Assembly (NCBI GenBank): GCA_023374045.1
Contig: CM041780.1
Location: 96,629,005-96,693,004, forward strand
DNA: 64,000 bases
DNA from: Limonium bicolor
Lineage: Eukaryota; Streptophyta; Magnoliopsida; Caryophyllales; Plumbaginaceae
Direction: 5' to 3'
The notes under the pieces: generated by a model
The model's database searches: none
Seen by the model: only the letters and a program-made list of their open reading frames with translations
What the model was told of the DNA's origin: nothing
Program-made: the position numbers and the translations under genes
In this document: in pieces, positions 11,662-21,555 of the stretch
How the letters are laid out: the number at the start of each line of letters is the position of its first letter
Numbering within the stretch: position 1 is the first letter of the stretch

Positions 11662-12484
11662 TGTTGAGGCATAAAGGTGTTGCAGAGATAGTCAATCGTC
11701 TCGAGGGAGTCACTCGTCTTCGATAAAACACAAAGTAACAGTTCCGTGCCAAACTACAACAGAGTCTGCGCAACTGAAGAAGCACCACAGACTCTTTCAT
11801 GCTGTTGTGAATATTAAGGAGCGAATCCGTCAACACGCCAACGCTCCAACGGTCACAATACTGCTCCAGTCGACTCCGGAGTTTACGGCCCAAGTCTGGT
11901 GTGAGTCGCCTTAACACGCCTCCACTAAGTTAGTTCCGACAATTTTGGAACAAACTCCTTTTAGTCATTGCACTTAGAAACAGTATACATAGGCATGTAA
12001 TAGTTAGTTTACAACAACGTTTTTCAAAGAAAAACATTTGGATATTAGAGAGAGAGCTGCCTTTGTAATTCAGAGAGAGAATTCATACCAAATTTAGTTA
12101 GTGCATCTAGATAGAATCTTTCTAGGAAGATCCTAGTTTTACTACACTTTCCATCGAGCTGATCAGAGATTGTATTGGGTGAGTAAGTGAAAACCACGAA
12201 GTAGATCTTTTCTACTGAGTGGGCATTGCAAGTTATTTTGTTTTGGCCAGAAAATAAAATAGCTTATTTTGTGTATGTCGTTGAGTTTCACAGAGTCCCT
12301 CTACCTTTCGAGTGTTAATTCATTTAGCTTCTCTAAGTCTTTTTTACTTTACTACCTTGAGCATCTGCTTCCGCGCACTTAGTTCGACTAAGCGTTTCTA
12401 TGTCTCAAATGTATGTTCGATTGCGTCAAACCATCTCACAGACTACCACCTTAAGTTGGTTTGAGTTAGCCATCCGATCCTATA
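11662..12484 (+). repeat. 3' LTR of Copia-1
   Basis: It repeats 5361-6173 from TGTTGAGGCATAAAGG to CCTATA with many substitutions and small indels. It is followed directly by the target duplication ATTAC. Confidence 0.88.
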
Positions 12485-12489
12485 ATTAC

Positions 12490-12559
12490 CTATAACCCGT
12501 TGCTCCAAATTGTATTGCATGTTTTCAACCTCATTGGTCCACAATATGTTTGGATCCAT
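12490..12559 (-). pseudogene. First codons of a small host or DNA-transposon gene split by Copia-1
   Basis: ATG at 12559 (MDPNILWTNEVENMQYNLEQ). The frame runs into the Copia-1 target site and resumes beyond the element: from 5360 downward the minus strand continues in the same frame (NEEEDKIKI) for about eight codons, until the LTR fragment at 5332. So the gene was hit twice. The product is not recognised; the MDPN... start is seen in some transposon-associated and GST-T3-like plant proteins, which is only a hint. Confidence 0.5.
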
Positions 12560-12690
12560 TGAGTTCAATGTGGATAGTATTTTGAGAGAGTAAGATGATA
12601 ATGAAAAAATGAATAGATGGATGAAGACTACTAACGAAGATGAATGAAGGAACACGACAAGTAGTAGAGGGTTTTTTATAGACCTAAAAG
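12560..12690 (-). promoter_or_regulatory. Promoter and 5' UTR of the split gene
   Basis: TATAAAAAA on the minus strand at 12672-12680 lies about 115 bp upstream of the ATG at 12559. The intervening leader is rich in T and CATC. Spacing and composition fit a plant Pol II promoter. Confidence 0.45.
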
Positions 12691-12699
12691 CTCTTAAAC

Positions 12700-13340
12700 G
12701 TGAGTCAATGTTGATTTTAGATTTTAGTTTTCTAAATAGAAAAATCTTAAATCACGAATTGACACCTATTTTGTTTTGTGCTTTATACTTTTGTAAAACT
12801 TTAAAATGTTGTAGTTTATTAAATATAAGTCTAAATAACATAAATTTTATACCGTTGTTCATTATAATTCGAGCTTTTCAAAATAAGACCAAACATGAAT
12901 ATGTTTTAATAAATTTTAAACTTAAAATTTTTTGTATGCATATATATATATTTAGATTCCTTGTGAATCTTAAGTTTAGAAAAGTGAATCAAAGATTGTT
13001 AAAAAGTGAACCAAAAAGTTGTTAATAAGTGAATCAAAGGTTGTTAGACCTTAAACCCTACACTATGAACCCTTCGATGTGTTTAGCATTCCTAGGGTGA
13101 TTTTTAGGGTGTGTGGGGGTAAGGTAATCTTTTTGGCATTAGCTCAACATTTTATATTGTCGTCACTCACCGACAGTTTTTTAGGGTTTGTGGCTTAGGG
13201 TTTGGGTCTAACGACCATAAACCCTGCACTACAAACCCTAAAAACACCTTCGACATTTTTAGCATTCCTAGAGTGGTTTTTAGGGTGTCATCACTGACTC
13301 GACAGTTTTTTAAGGTTTGTGGCTATGAGTATATTGAAAA
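12700..13340. repeat. AT-rich DNA with a ~170-bp direct duplication
   Basis: The block starting 'CCTTAAACCCTACACTATGAA' (about 13048), with 'TTTAGCATTCCTAG' and 'CGACAGTTTTTTAGGG', recurs from about 13214 with 'AAACCCTGCACTACAAACCC', 'TTTAGCATTCCTAG' and 'CGACAGTTTTTTAAGG'. Probably part of an uncharacterised transposon end. No coding evidence. Confidence 0.5.
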
Positions 13341-13960
13341 GTGAATATTTCGTTAAAAAATGAATCACATGTTCAAGTAAAGTGAATCTTTTATTTAAGA
13401 AAAAGTGAATCTTATGTTTAAGAAAATTGAATCATATCACAAACTTATGAGAGAACAATATGAATCCTTCCGTTTAAGAAAAGTGAATATTTTGTTTAAA
13501 AATAGTGAATCAAATGTTCAAGAAAAAGTGAATCTTACCACAAATTTATACAAGAACAATATGAACCCTTCATTTATTTAGAAGCGAATATTTCATTGAA
13601 TGTGAGGACAATATGAATCATTCGTTTATGAAAAATGAATATTTTGTTTAAAAATAATGAATCAAATGTGTAAGAAAAGTGAATCTTACCACAAATGTAT
13701 ACGAGAACAATATGAACCTTTCATTTATTTAGAAGTGAATATTTTGTTGAAGAAAAGTTAATCAAATGTTAAAGGAAAATGAATCTTATATTTAAGAAAA
13801 TTAATCTTTCGCTTTAAATAATGTGACTCATTTGTTTTTCTAAAAGTGAATTTTAATTTTAAGAAAAGTAAATCTTAAAAAAGATTCATTTTGTTAATGA
13901 ATAAGGTTCAATTTATTATTAAATAAGAATCATTTTGTTATTAAATAAGATTCACTATGT
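13340..13960. repeat. Degenerate repeats around GTGAATC
   Basis: The phrases 'AAGAAAAGTGAATCTTA', 'GTGAATATTTTGTTTAA' and 'ACAATATGAACCCTTC' recur at irregular spacings of about 100-150 bp (for example near 13455, 13555 and 13710). No reading frame. This may be an old satellite-like expansion. Confidence 0.5.
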
Positions 13961-14300
13961 AATATATACTCATTCTAAAAACGTAAAATTTTAAGTTTAT
14001 TAAAATATATCTATGATGCATCTTGTTTTGAAGAGCATGAAAAATGATGAATAATGGTATAATTTTTTTTATTTTGCACTTTTATTTTATAAGTTATAAC
14101 ATTTTAAAAAAATTGATATTTCTCTCTCCTACTAATAAAAACTACACTTACCCCAAACTCTTCTCCCACCCCTATGCGTTTCCTCCTTATTTTTCTCTCT
14201 CCTCTAAACACATTACTATTCCCTTAATTTTTTTCTTCAACCAGATAATGTCACGTGGACTATCTTCACCTTCGTCCCCAGAGCCTTAAATTTATTGTGG
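13960..14300. other. AT-rich sequence, nothing recognised
   Basis: An 81-codon frame on the plus strand (14044-14289) is rich in Phe, Ile and Ser as expected by chance in AT-rich DNA. I see no promoter or homology for it. Confidence 0.4.
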
Positions 14301-15265
14301 TTTAATGGTAGTTGGGTAGTGTTGGACAGATAATTAAATGAATGTATTAGACTTCATTGACTCGTAGTTCATTAATGTTATGTAAAACTAAGATAAGATA
14401 GTTTTGCTATAAAAGACAAGATTTAGTTGAAAAAGAAATAAGATTATCTTAACAATATCAACTTTTAAGATTGAGTAAATTTATTTTTATATTTTACTAC
14501 TTAAAAGTAGCTAACAAGAATATTCTGAATGTAACTGACCCTTTTATTTGAATTATATTTTATATATGAATTTTAACAATACTCTACCTTTTTAAAAGTT
14601 GGATTCATCATTAATAAGGAGCACCAACTTTGTTAAATAAGTTGAGGGTTTTTATACTGTTTAAATACCGGTTGATCATAAATTTTATCTAAAACCAAGA
14701 TACGGTTGGTTAGAAAAGAGAAGATTGTTTTTTGAAAAAGAAATCAGATTATTTAAACAATATCAATTTTGAGATTAAATGAATGTATTTTCATTCTAAA
14801 TGTTGCTAACAAGAATATTCTGAATGTAAATGACGCTCTTATTTAAATTATATTTTATATATGAATTTTAACAATACCAAACCTTTTTAAAAGTTGGATT
14901 GATCATAAACGAAGGAGCATCAACTTTGTTTAATAAGTAGAGGTTCTTTTATACCATTTAAATAGTAGTTGGCTGATGATTGACAAATAATTAAATGAAT
15001 GTATTAGTCATTCACCGGTTGATCATAAATGTTATCTAAAACCAAGATACAATTGGTTAGAAAAGAGAAGTTTTTTTTTGAAAAGGAAATTAGATTATCT
15101 AAACAATATCAAATTTTGAGATTAACTTAATGTAATTCACACTTTACTACGTAAATGTAGCTAACAAGAATATTTTGAATGTAAATGACTCTCTTTTTAA
15201 AATTATATTTTATATGAATTTTAACAATACCATACCTTTTTAAAAGTGGGATTGATCATAAATGG
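14300..15265. repeat. Three-copy tandem repeat, ~300-350 bp period
   Basis: The sentence 'AAGTTGGATT(C/G)ATCAT' followed by 'GGAGCA(C/T)CAACTTTG' recurs at about 14598, 14893 and 15243. Each copy also carries 'GCTAACAAGAATATT' and 'AAACCAAGATAC'. Period lengths differ (about 296 and 350 bp) through indels. No coding capacity. Confidence 0.75.
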
Positions 15266-15319
15266 AGGAGCATCAACTTTTTTTGGGTCAAAATCAAAGG
15301 CAACAACCTTACTAGAGAA

Positions 15320-15751
15320 CTTTATTTATGGATTAAGCGTCTTTACAAAGCTGTTCAATAATACAATGGGGGGGGGGGGGGAATATCCAGAATGGAGTAC
15401 ATCAACTAGAAGACATGACTTTGCAATATTGTTTGCTACTACATTACAAATACGAGGTTTAAACACCAAACTCAAGTTCCTTTCTACCCTCAGGAGGGAA
15501 CTTCACTCGATAAACAGAGGCCGTAATCTGTGATGTGCTGGACAATCATTTACCAGCAGGGCTAACTGAAATGAGTCAGGACAGAAGATCAAATTAGATA
15601 AATTGCGGATCTTGGCTACTAGAAGAGCATAGAGAAGGGCCATGATCTCCTCATGTAGTGCTCCTTGGCTCCTAAATGAGGCCACAAAATCTACTACCCA
15701 ATGCCCCAATTTTTTTTTGAAAACATTCATGCAAATACTCATTAACATCAT
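15320..15751 (-). pseudogene. RNase H-like domain pseudogene (retroelement or RVT-associated)
   Basis: On the minus strand: WVVDFVASFRSQGALHEEIMALLYALLVA, then LIFCPDSFQLALLVND, an in-frame TGA at about 15514-15512, then SLVFKPRICNVVANNIAKSC in the same frame. The pattern E-x-A...A...D-S...L...R-x-x-N-x-V-A-x-x-x-A-K fits the plant RNase H-like domain found at the C-terminus of LINE and RVT proteins. The upstream part of the protein is missing. A run of 14 G at 15368-15381 lies near the C-terminal end. Catalytic function is clearly lost. Confidence 0.6.
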
Positions 15752-15790
15752 ACCATATTACATGCTCAACTTGTTAGAGCATGACGATAT

Positions 15791-16573
15791 TGTTGAGATA
15801 GTCAACCACTACAACGGAGTCAATCGTTCACTGCAAAATACAACCGAGTCTGTTCAACCTAGAAGCACGAAAGACTTCCTCGATTTGTTGTGAAATTTAA
15901 GGAACGAAGGTGTTAACTCCCAAAGGCCTCAACGGTTAGATGTGCACCCGAACTATTTCTGAAGGTTTCACCTGAAGACAGGGTGTGTCTCACCTCAGTC
16001 TACGCTCCACTAAGTTAGTTCCAAAAATATAGGAACTAACTCTCTGCATCGGTTAAGTAAAGTTGTATAAATAGGGCTGTAATCACCTGTTATGTTTTCA
16101 TTCTTTCTAAGAGATCTTATGTTGAGAGAAGTTGTGTAAAATAAGCTACATTCATTTTTAGAGAGAGAAACATACCAAAGTTAGTTAGTGCAAATAGATA
16201 GACTCATTCTAGGTAGGTCCTAGTCTTACTACACGTGTCATTGAGATGATCAGAAATTGTATTGGGTAGGTAAGTGAGAAATCTAAGTAGATATCTTCTA
16301 CTTAGTGGCGTTGTAAGGTATTTTGTTTGATCATGAAATAAAATAACTTATATTGTGTTTCTTGATAAGTTCTACGAGTCTTTCCATCTTTCTAGTATTC
16401 TCCAAATTAGTTCCCTTGAGTCTTTTCACATTTCGAGTTCGAGTAACCGCTTCTGCAAAATTAGCTCGATAGAGTGTTTCCACATCATCAGTGCTTCTGC
16501 ATACTTAGCATGTTTGGGTCAAACCATCTCTAAGACACCTTGAGTTGGATTGAGTCAGTTGTTCGATCCTACA
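15791..16573 (+). repeat. 5' LTR of Copia-2
   Basis: It starts TGTTGAGATAGTCAAC and ends GATCCTACA. It shares the GGAGTCAATCG and CTCCACTAAGTTAGTTCC blocks with the Copia-1 LTR. TATAAATA is at 16066-16073. Confidence 0.82.
16066..16073 (+). promoter_or_regulatory. TATA box of the Copia-2 LTR
   Basis: TATAAATA followed by GGGCTGTAA, at the same relative place as in Copia-1. Confidence 0.65.
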
Positions 16574-16575
16574 CG

Positions 16576-16585
16576 TGGTATCAGA
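16576..16585 (+). promoter_or_regulatory. Copia-2 primer-binding site (degenerate Met)
   Basis: TGGTATCAGA, then TCC in place of GCC; one mutation relative to Copia-1. Confidence 0.75.
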
Positions 16586-16617
16586 TCCTCGTCTAGCTGA
16601 CGTTCAATTAAAAAGAA

Positions 16618-18720
16618 ATGGCAGACCTCATCATAAATCAAAACAACAAGATGCACTTCGAGCATCTCAGACTTACTTCTAAAAATTACGATCATTGGAA
16701 AAATGAGATCGAGCAACACATCAAGTCAGTCAACTCTGAATTATGGGAGATGGTCATTGAAGGAGATTTTGCAGTCAATCCTGATCAATCTACATGGACT
16801 GTGGCAGATCGTAAAAGGTATGAGTTGAATCAACAAGCATCTTGAGCCACCTACACATGTCTGCCCATTCCAGAATAGAGAAGAGTTAATCATTACAAGT
16901 CAACAAATGAAATTTGGACTCTTCTTTAAGTAACTCACGAAGAAGTCATTGAGCTCAAGAAATGCAAGACTCAAGAACTGAGAATGGACTATGAGAACTA
17001 TCTACAAAAACCAGGTGAGTCATTAGAAGATGTGCTTGATCATTTTTACTTATTAACAACCACTATGCAGGAAGTCAATATCCTACCAGATAGGGAAAGT
17101 GTCTTGCACAAGCTACTCGACAGTCTGAGAGAAGAGTGGGCAAAAACCGTAATCTCCACCAAAGCTTGCAAAGATCTTTCTAAATGAAGCTGTCAAGACT
17201 TAGACTCTTACCTACAATCTGTAGATAAGTACAAGGAGAATGTTAGAAAGAAGTGTGGTAATGCATCTTCTTCCTCTTCTAGTCAACCTACTGCAATAAA
17301 TGACCAGGCCTCGCAAGCTAAGTCAACTCAACATAGTCAAGAAGATGCCTATATTGTTGATAATTAAATCAGACAAGCAAAGGCTGAGTTAGTGGATATT
17401 ATAGTTGAAGAAAGTGAGGCTGAGACTATGGAAGACTTTGTCTTCATAGTAAATTATTTTCAAAAATTCATGTGCAGTGAGCCAAATCAACAGAGATGGT
17501 CGTTCTCAAATTCCTCTAAACAAATTTTCAACTTTGTCACTTGCTTCAACTGCAACAAGCCTGTCCAGTTCAAGAAGCACTGCCCTCTCCTCAAAAATCA
17601 TTTTGGAAAACCTCAAGGAAGATCACTGATGGCCTCCATTGGTTAGGGTGACTCAGACTCTGACGATCAAGACGCAGAATCAAGCGGTCTGATTTGTATC
17701 ATTGCACATGATCCAACTAAGTCTATGATCCCTGACAATGAGATAACTCACTCTCATTTTATGACAGATCTTTATCGCATATCTCCCAAAGGATTCTTAA
17801 CGTTGATTGCTAAAATAGTTTCGGAAACTAACTCTCTTAAAGCTGATCTTAAAGAAAAATCTCCAAATTAACTGAGGAGCTTGAGGTCTCAAAAAGTCTT
17901 ATACATGCTCAAAAAGATGAAACTGAGGAGCATAAGACTATTTCATGCTCACTTAGATTGGATTTGTAAGACTCTCGGCGTCACTTTGACTCCCTTAAAA
18001 AGGTGCTCAACAAAACCAAGAGTCTTATTGAATCCAACCAAGGGAACAAGAGGAGTCGCTCACTCAGATTAACTCTCTCAAAAGGGATCTCACTGTTTTC
18101 ACTGGCAAATGTTGTTCTCTTCAGAATGAGTTGAATATTCCCAATCTAAAATCATTTCTTTGAACTTTTATGTTAAACAACTCACTTAAAAGCTGAAAGA
18201 AAAAGAGCATGCCCTCTCTCTCAAACCAGTCAATTTCATCAAACTACTCACTCCCTCTGAACTGCCTGGGTGGGCCAACTCCAAGATTAAGGAAGTTAGT
18301 CAAGATCGTGATGATCTTTGAAAGAAAGTAGAAAAACTTTCCAAAGAGATTATCAATCTAGAATTTAGAGTTGGATCCACTCAATCCAAACCCAAGTGGC
18401 ATAAAGGCAAATTTGACATCCCCAAAAACATGTCCAAATCCAATGACAAACCCAAGCGCCAACAACAAAAAGAAGATTTCGATTCTTGGTGGAGAAGACA
18501 ACAAAAATATGTTAACCTTCCTCCAACCAAGATCTGTGGTTATTATAGAATCATTAGACATTGGGATAGTGCCTGAGATAAATTGAATAGATCTTTCGTT
18601 CAACCTCAAATGAGTCAAATTAATTCTTGAAGCTCATGAAAAATTGAAACAATTTGCTTCAAAAAGGGAACCCAAGTACATCTGGGTTCCCAAAACTAAC
18701 AAATTATCTCTTGTTTTGTA
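16618..18720 (+). pseudogene. Copia-2 gag, broken
   Basis: ATG at 16618 (MADLIINQNNKMHFEHL). The capsid region is interrupted by a frame change and stop near 16843. It continues at 16984 (MDYENYLQKPGESLEDVLDHF) and at 17392, where the zinc knuckle CFNCNKPVQFKKHC has lost its central Gly-His. Several further shifts follow to 18600. The degenerate second knuckle region (ICGYYRIIRHWDSA) keeps the Cys that Copia-1 lost. Just before the protease, gag ends in frame at a TAG (18718-18720). Confidence 0.82.
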
Positions 18721-18721
18721 G

Positions 18722-19662
18722 GTGAAGGCGAATGAAGACTACTGGTACTTAGATAGTGGATGTTCTCATCATATGACAGAAGGTCGTATTCAATTCAATT
18801 CTCTTTCATTCTACAAAGGAGATAAGGACCCTTTTGGAAACAACAACCAATGTCAAATCGTGGGAGTTGGATCTGTAGGTAAGCCCTCTGTTTATGGTAG
18901 ATGGAGTCCATCTAGCCACTGGTCTTCAACATAGTCTGAAATTACTTAGAACCCCCTTGAGGATTTGGGTTATTACAGTTAACTCCTCATGTTTATTATA
19001 ATTATTGGTAACCACCTCAAGGTTAAAGTATCTTTAACTACGAGCCCCCAAGCTATAACTCTATGATAAAAAAATTAACTATATGTTGACCTATCAGCTT
19101 AATCACATTAATAATGCTAGGCTAGACAACAAAACTGCTTAATCAACATCATTAAACTCTCTCTCATCCCACTTTAGATGCATTTTCAAGGAAGGGTTGA
19201 AATTTTTAGGAAAATAATAATCAGATTAAGTAGTATTTTTTGTCCAGCATGACCTTATTAATATGATTAAGCTGATAGGTTAACACGTAGTTAACTTTTG
19301 ATAACAGAGTTATAGTTCGGGGGCTCGTAGTCAAAGATACCTTAACCTCAAGGTGGTTACCAGTAATTATGATAAACACAAAGGGGTTAACTGTAATATC
19401 CTAAATCCTCAAAGGGGTTCTGAGTAATTTACCATAGATTTAATTTGGTACTTTTCTCATCCTCCGATTGTAAAGTTTTTTATGAGCATACATGATCTTT
19501 AAACGCCGCTGGACGCAGAGAAGGAAATCTTTACAAAATATGTCTAATTCAATCCACCCTGATGATTAAGTCTGTCTAAATGTTCATTCCAAGAATCAAC
19601 TTTTGTGGCACACCAGACTCAGTCACACTAATCACTGGTTGTTGAATAAACTCAAGAATAAG
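18722..19662 (+). pseudogene. Copia-2 start of pol: protease and GAG-pre-integrase, MITE-interrupted
   Basis: The protease motif WYLDSGCSHHM lies near 18743. A frame change later gives VDGVHLATGLQH up to the MITE at 18935. After the MITE the frame resumes with NLVLFSSSDCKVFYE (about 19439). Near 19605 LWHTRLSHTNHWLLNKL matches the GAG-pre-integrase motif (usually LWHxRLGH). It ends at the Ogre-like insertion. Confidence 0.75.
18935..19432. mobile_element. MITE / foldback element, ~190-bp terminal inverted repeats, TSD CATAG
   Basis: The left arm (from AAATTACTTAGAACCCC at 18939) and the reverse complement of the right arm (AAATTACTCAGAACCCC, ending 19430) match for about 190 bp through the blocks GGTAACCACCT and ACTACGAGCCCCC. 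The flanks CATAG at 18930-18934 and 19433-19437 form a likely 5-bp duplication, and Copia-2 coding sequence joins across it. It has no coding capacity. The superfamily is not assigned. Confidence 0.8.
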
Positions 19663-20744
19663 TGTGGAGGGTGATTTTTTCAGTATGAGGGGGGTCTATC
19701 TAAATACGAACTAGCTGAGAAGTCTAGATCCTAGAAATTGCCATTTTGTGGAGGGAAAACCTGTTATTCTGGCATCCCTCAAATACCTACTAAATCGTCT
19801 GTCTTTCCCAAAAAGCATAAGGGAGAGTGCAAGTGCGCACTACACCCACTCTCGATGGGCTCCACGCGGACTTATGCCCTAAGGGCGGAATTGACTAGAG
19901 TCGCCACCTAGTTTGACCTAAAATACTAGGAAGGAAGGGAAGAGGGTTATAAGAACCGTTGGTTGACTCTGAAGTTGTTACCTATGGATAGGACTTATCT
20001 GGTCATGTCAGAGATTCTATTGTGGGTTCACACTAGGTTACACCCCTTAGAAGTGGCAACGACCACGACTTCGGATTGGTGCCCGAGGAAACCTTGGTCT
20101 CCAATTGTCAGGATTACCTTCTTTCAAAACCTTTTTAGAGAGATTCATTTCAAAGGGCCACATGGATAGGATTAGGACAAGAAGAGAGAAAGAGAGTGGA
20201 TGAGACGAGCTTTTCTGCCAAGCTAGCGCCCAAAAGAAGAATTGAAGGATTCGGATGAGTATACAATGAAGATTCGGGAAAAGTCCGAGATTGAGTGAAT
20301 AGACAAGACTCTAATGGTTTGAAGTTTGGGGGAGCTGAAGAAGGTTTGAGTATTTTGAGAGATATGAGAGCCACCTCAGAAGGGGAAAAGGGTTTTTTAT
20401 TGGGATGGGGTCGCACCCTGTGTGGGTTGCCTACGTACATAATTCCGTATTTAGATCAGACCTTACGTAGTTCATGGCCTTTGGGGATTTGGGAGTTTTA
20501 GGGGTTTTTGAAGGAATTGGGGTTTTGACCTTTTAGGTCTTTGGAGGATCAAAGGGTTTTTGTGGTCATCTCGTGGGGCTCACTGGATTGTCGAGTTAGT
20601 TTTGGAGTTTGAGGTGCTCGACTCTGTGAGATATTTGAAATCTTAAAATGATGACATCTGTGAGACACTTGGGTCTGTGAGACGTTTGAGGCTTGAAAGG
20701 AATATCAAATTTCAAGGGGTTCGGCTTTTTGAGGAGTTGAGGGT

Positions 20745-21010
20745 TTTTGAGGTGTTTGAATTTGATGAGTCTATTGAGATGTTTGAATCTGTTGAACTAC
20801 GGAGACGTTCGAGTATGTTGAGCTGTTGAGACGGTCAAGTCTGTTGAGCTACTGAGATGGTCGAGTCTGTTGAGCTGCTGAGACGGTCGTGTCTATTAAG
20901 CTGCTGAGATGTTCGAGTCTGCTGAGCTGTTGAGACAGTCAAGTCTATTGAGCTGTTGAGACAGTCGAGTCTGTTGAGCTGTTGAGACGTTTAAGTCTGT
21001 TGAGCTACTG
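20745..21010. repeat. ~27-30-bp tandem array in the Ogre-like 3' LTR
   Basis: About nine imperfect units on 'GAGTCTGTTGAGCTG' plus '(C/T)TGAGACGGTC'. The equivalent array is at about 32510-32780 in the 5' LTR with slightly different unit order. Confidence 0.8.
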
Positions 21011-21194
21011 AGACAATTAGAGATTCGAGATGCTTGAGTTCAAAAGAGTTTGAAGTTTGATCTTGGAACTTTTGGAAGCATTTCAAATGCTTTGTGAGGT
21101 TGAAGTATGTCTAGTGAGTGAGTGAAGAGTATTTAATGTTGGCATGTGAAAAGCTTTGATTCCGAAGAATTCATGAAGAATATCTGGTTTTGGA

Positions 21195-21555
21195 GTATGA
21201 GAGGATTGATTTTTGAAGAGTGTATGATGAGTGAGTATGATAGGGATTGATGTTGAAGTGTGTTTGATGAGAGAGAATGATTTTGAAGTAGAATTTGATG
21301 AAAGAGTGTGAAAGAGATTGATTTTGAAGTGTGTCTGATGAGAGAGATTGATTTTGAAGTGGAATTTGATGAGAGAGTGTGAAAGGGATTGATTTCGAAG
21401 TGTGTTTGGTGAGAGAGTGTGACAGAGATTGATTTAAAGGATGTTTGGTGAGAGAGTGTGAGAGAGATTGATTTGAAGGGTGTTTGGTGAGAGAGTGTGA
21501 GAGAGATTGATTTGAAGGGTGTTTGGTGAGAGAGTGTAAGAGAGTTTGATTTCAA
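21195..21555. repeat. ~38-bp tandem array in the Ogre-like 3' LTR
   Basis: Units on 'GAGAGATTGATTTGAAG' plus 'GTGTTTGGTGAGAGAG'. The partner array is at about 32960-33310. Its antisense frame (SHQTPFKSISLTL repeats) is a by-product of the array. Confidence 0.8.

Larger units (their letters stand above)
5361..12484 (+). mobile_element. Copia-1: complete-ended, defective Ty1/copia retrotransposon, TSD ATTAC
   Basis: Two LTRs beginning TGTTGAGGCATAAAGG (5361 and 11662) bracket a PBS for initiator-Met tRNA, gag, a collapsed pol, an extra reading frame and a PPT. The 5-bp duplication ATTAC is present at 5356-5360 and 12485-12489, so both outer ends are original. The LTRs differ at many sites and every reading frame carries stops or shifts, so the insertion is old and immobile on its own. 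It landed inside the minus-strand gene that starts at 12559. Confidence 0.92.
15791..19662 (+). mobile_element. Copia-2: 5' half of a Ty1/copia element, split by the Ogre-like element
   Basis: It is a relative of Copia-1, with LTR, Met PBS, gag and start of pol in the same order. A MITE (18935-19432) interrupts the pol start. Copia-2 coding sequence resumes after the MITE and stops exactly where the Ogre-like LTR begins (19663). The remaining integrase, RT, RNase H and 3' LTR must lie beyond the right edge of the window. All frames carry stops or shifts. Confidence 0.85.

Noticed and set aside
13040..13260. Telomere-like AAACCCT phrases
   Set aside because: Only isolated copies of the heptamer in a duplicated block; no tandem run.
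21133..21555. 140-codon antisense frame with SHQTPFKSISLTL repeats
   Set aside because: Direct translation of the 38-bp tandem array in the Ogre-like LTR.
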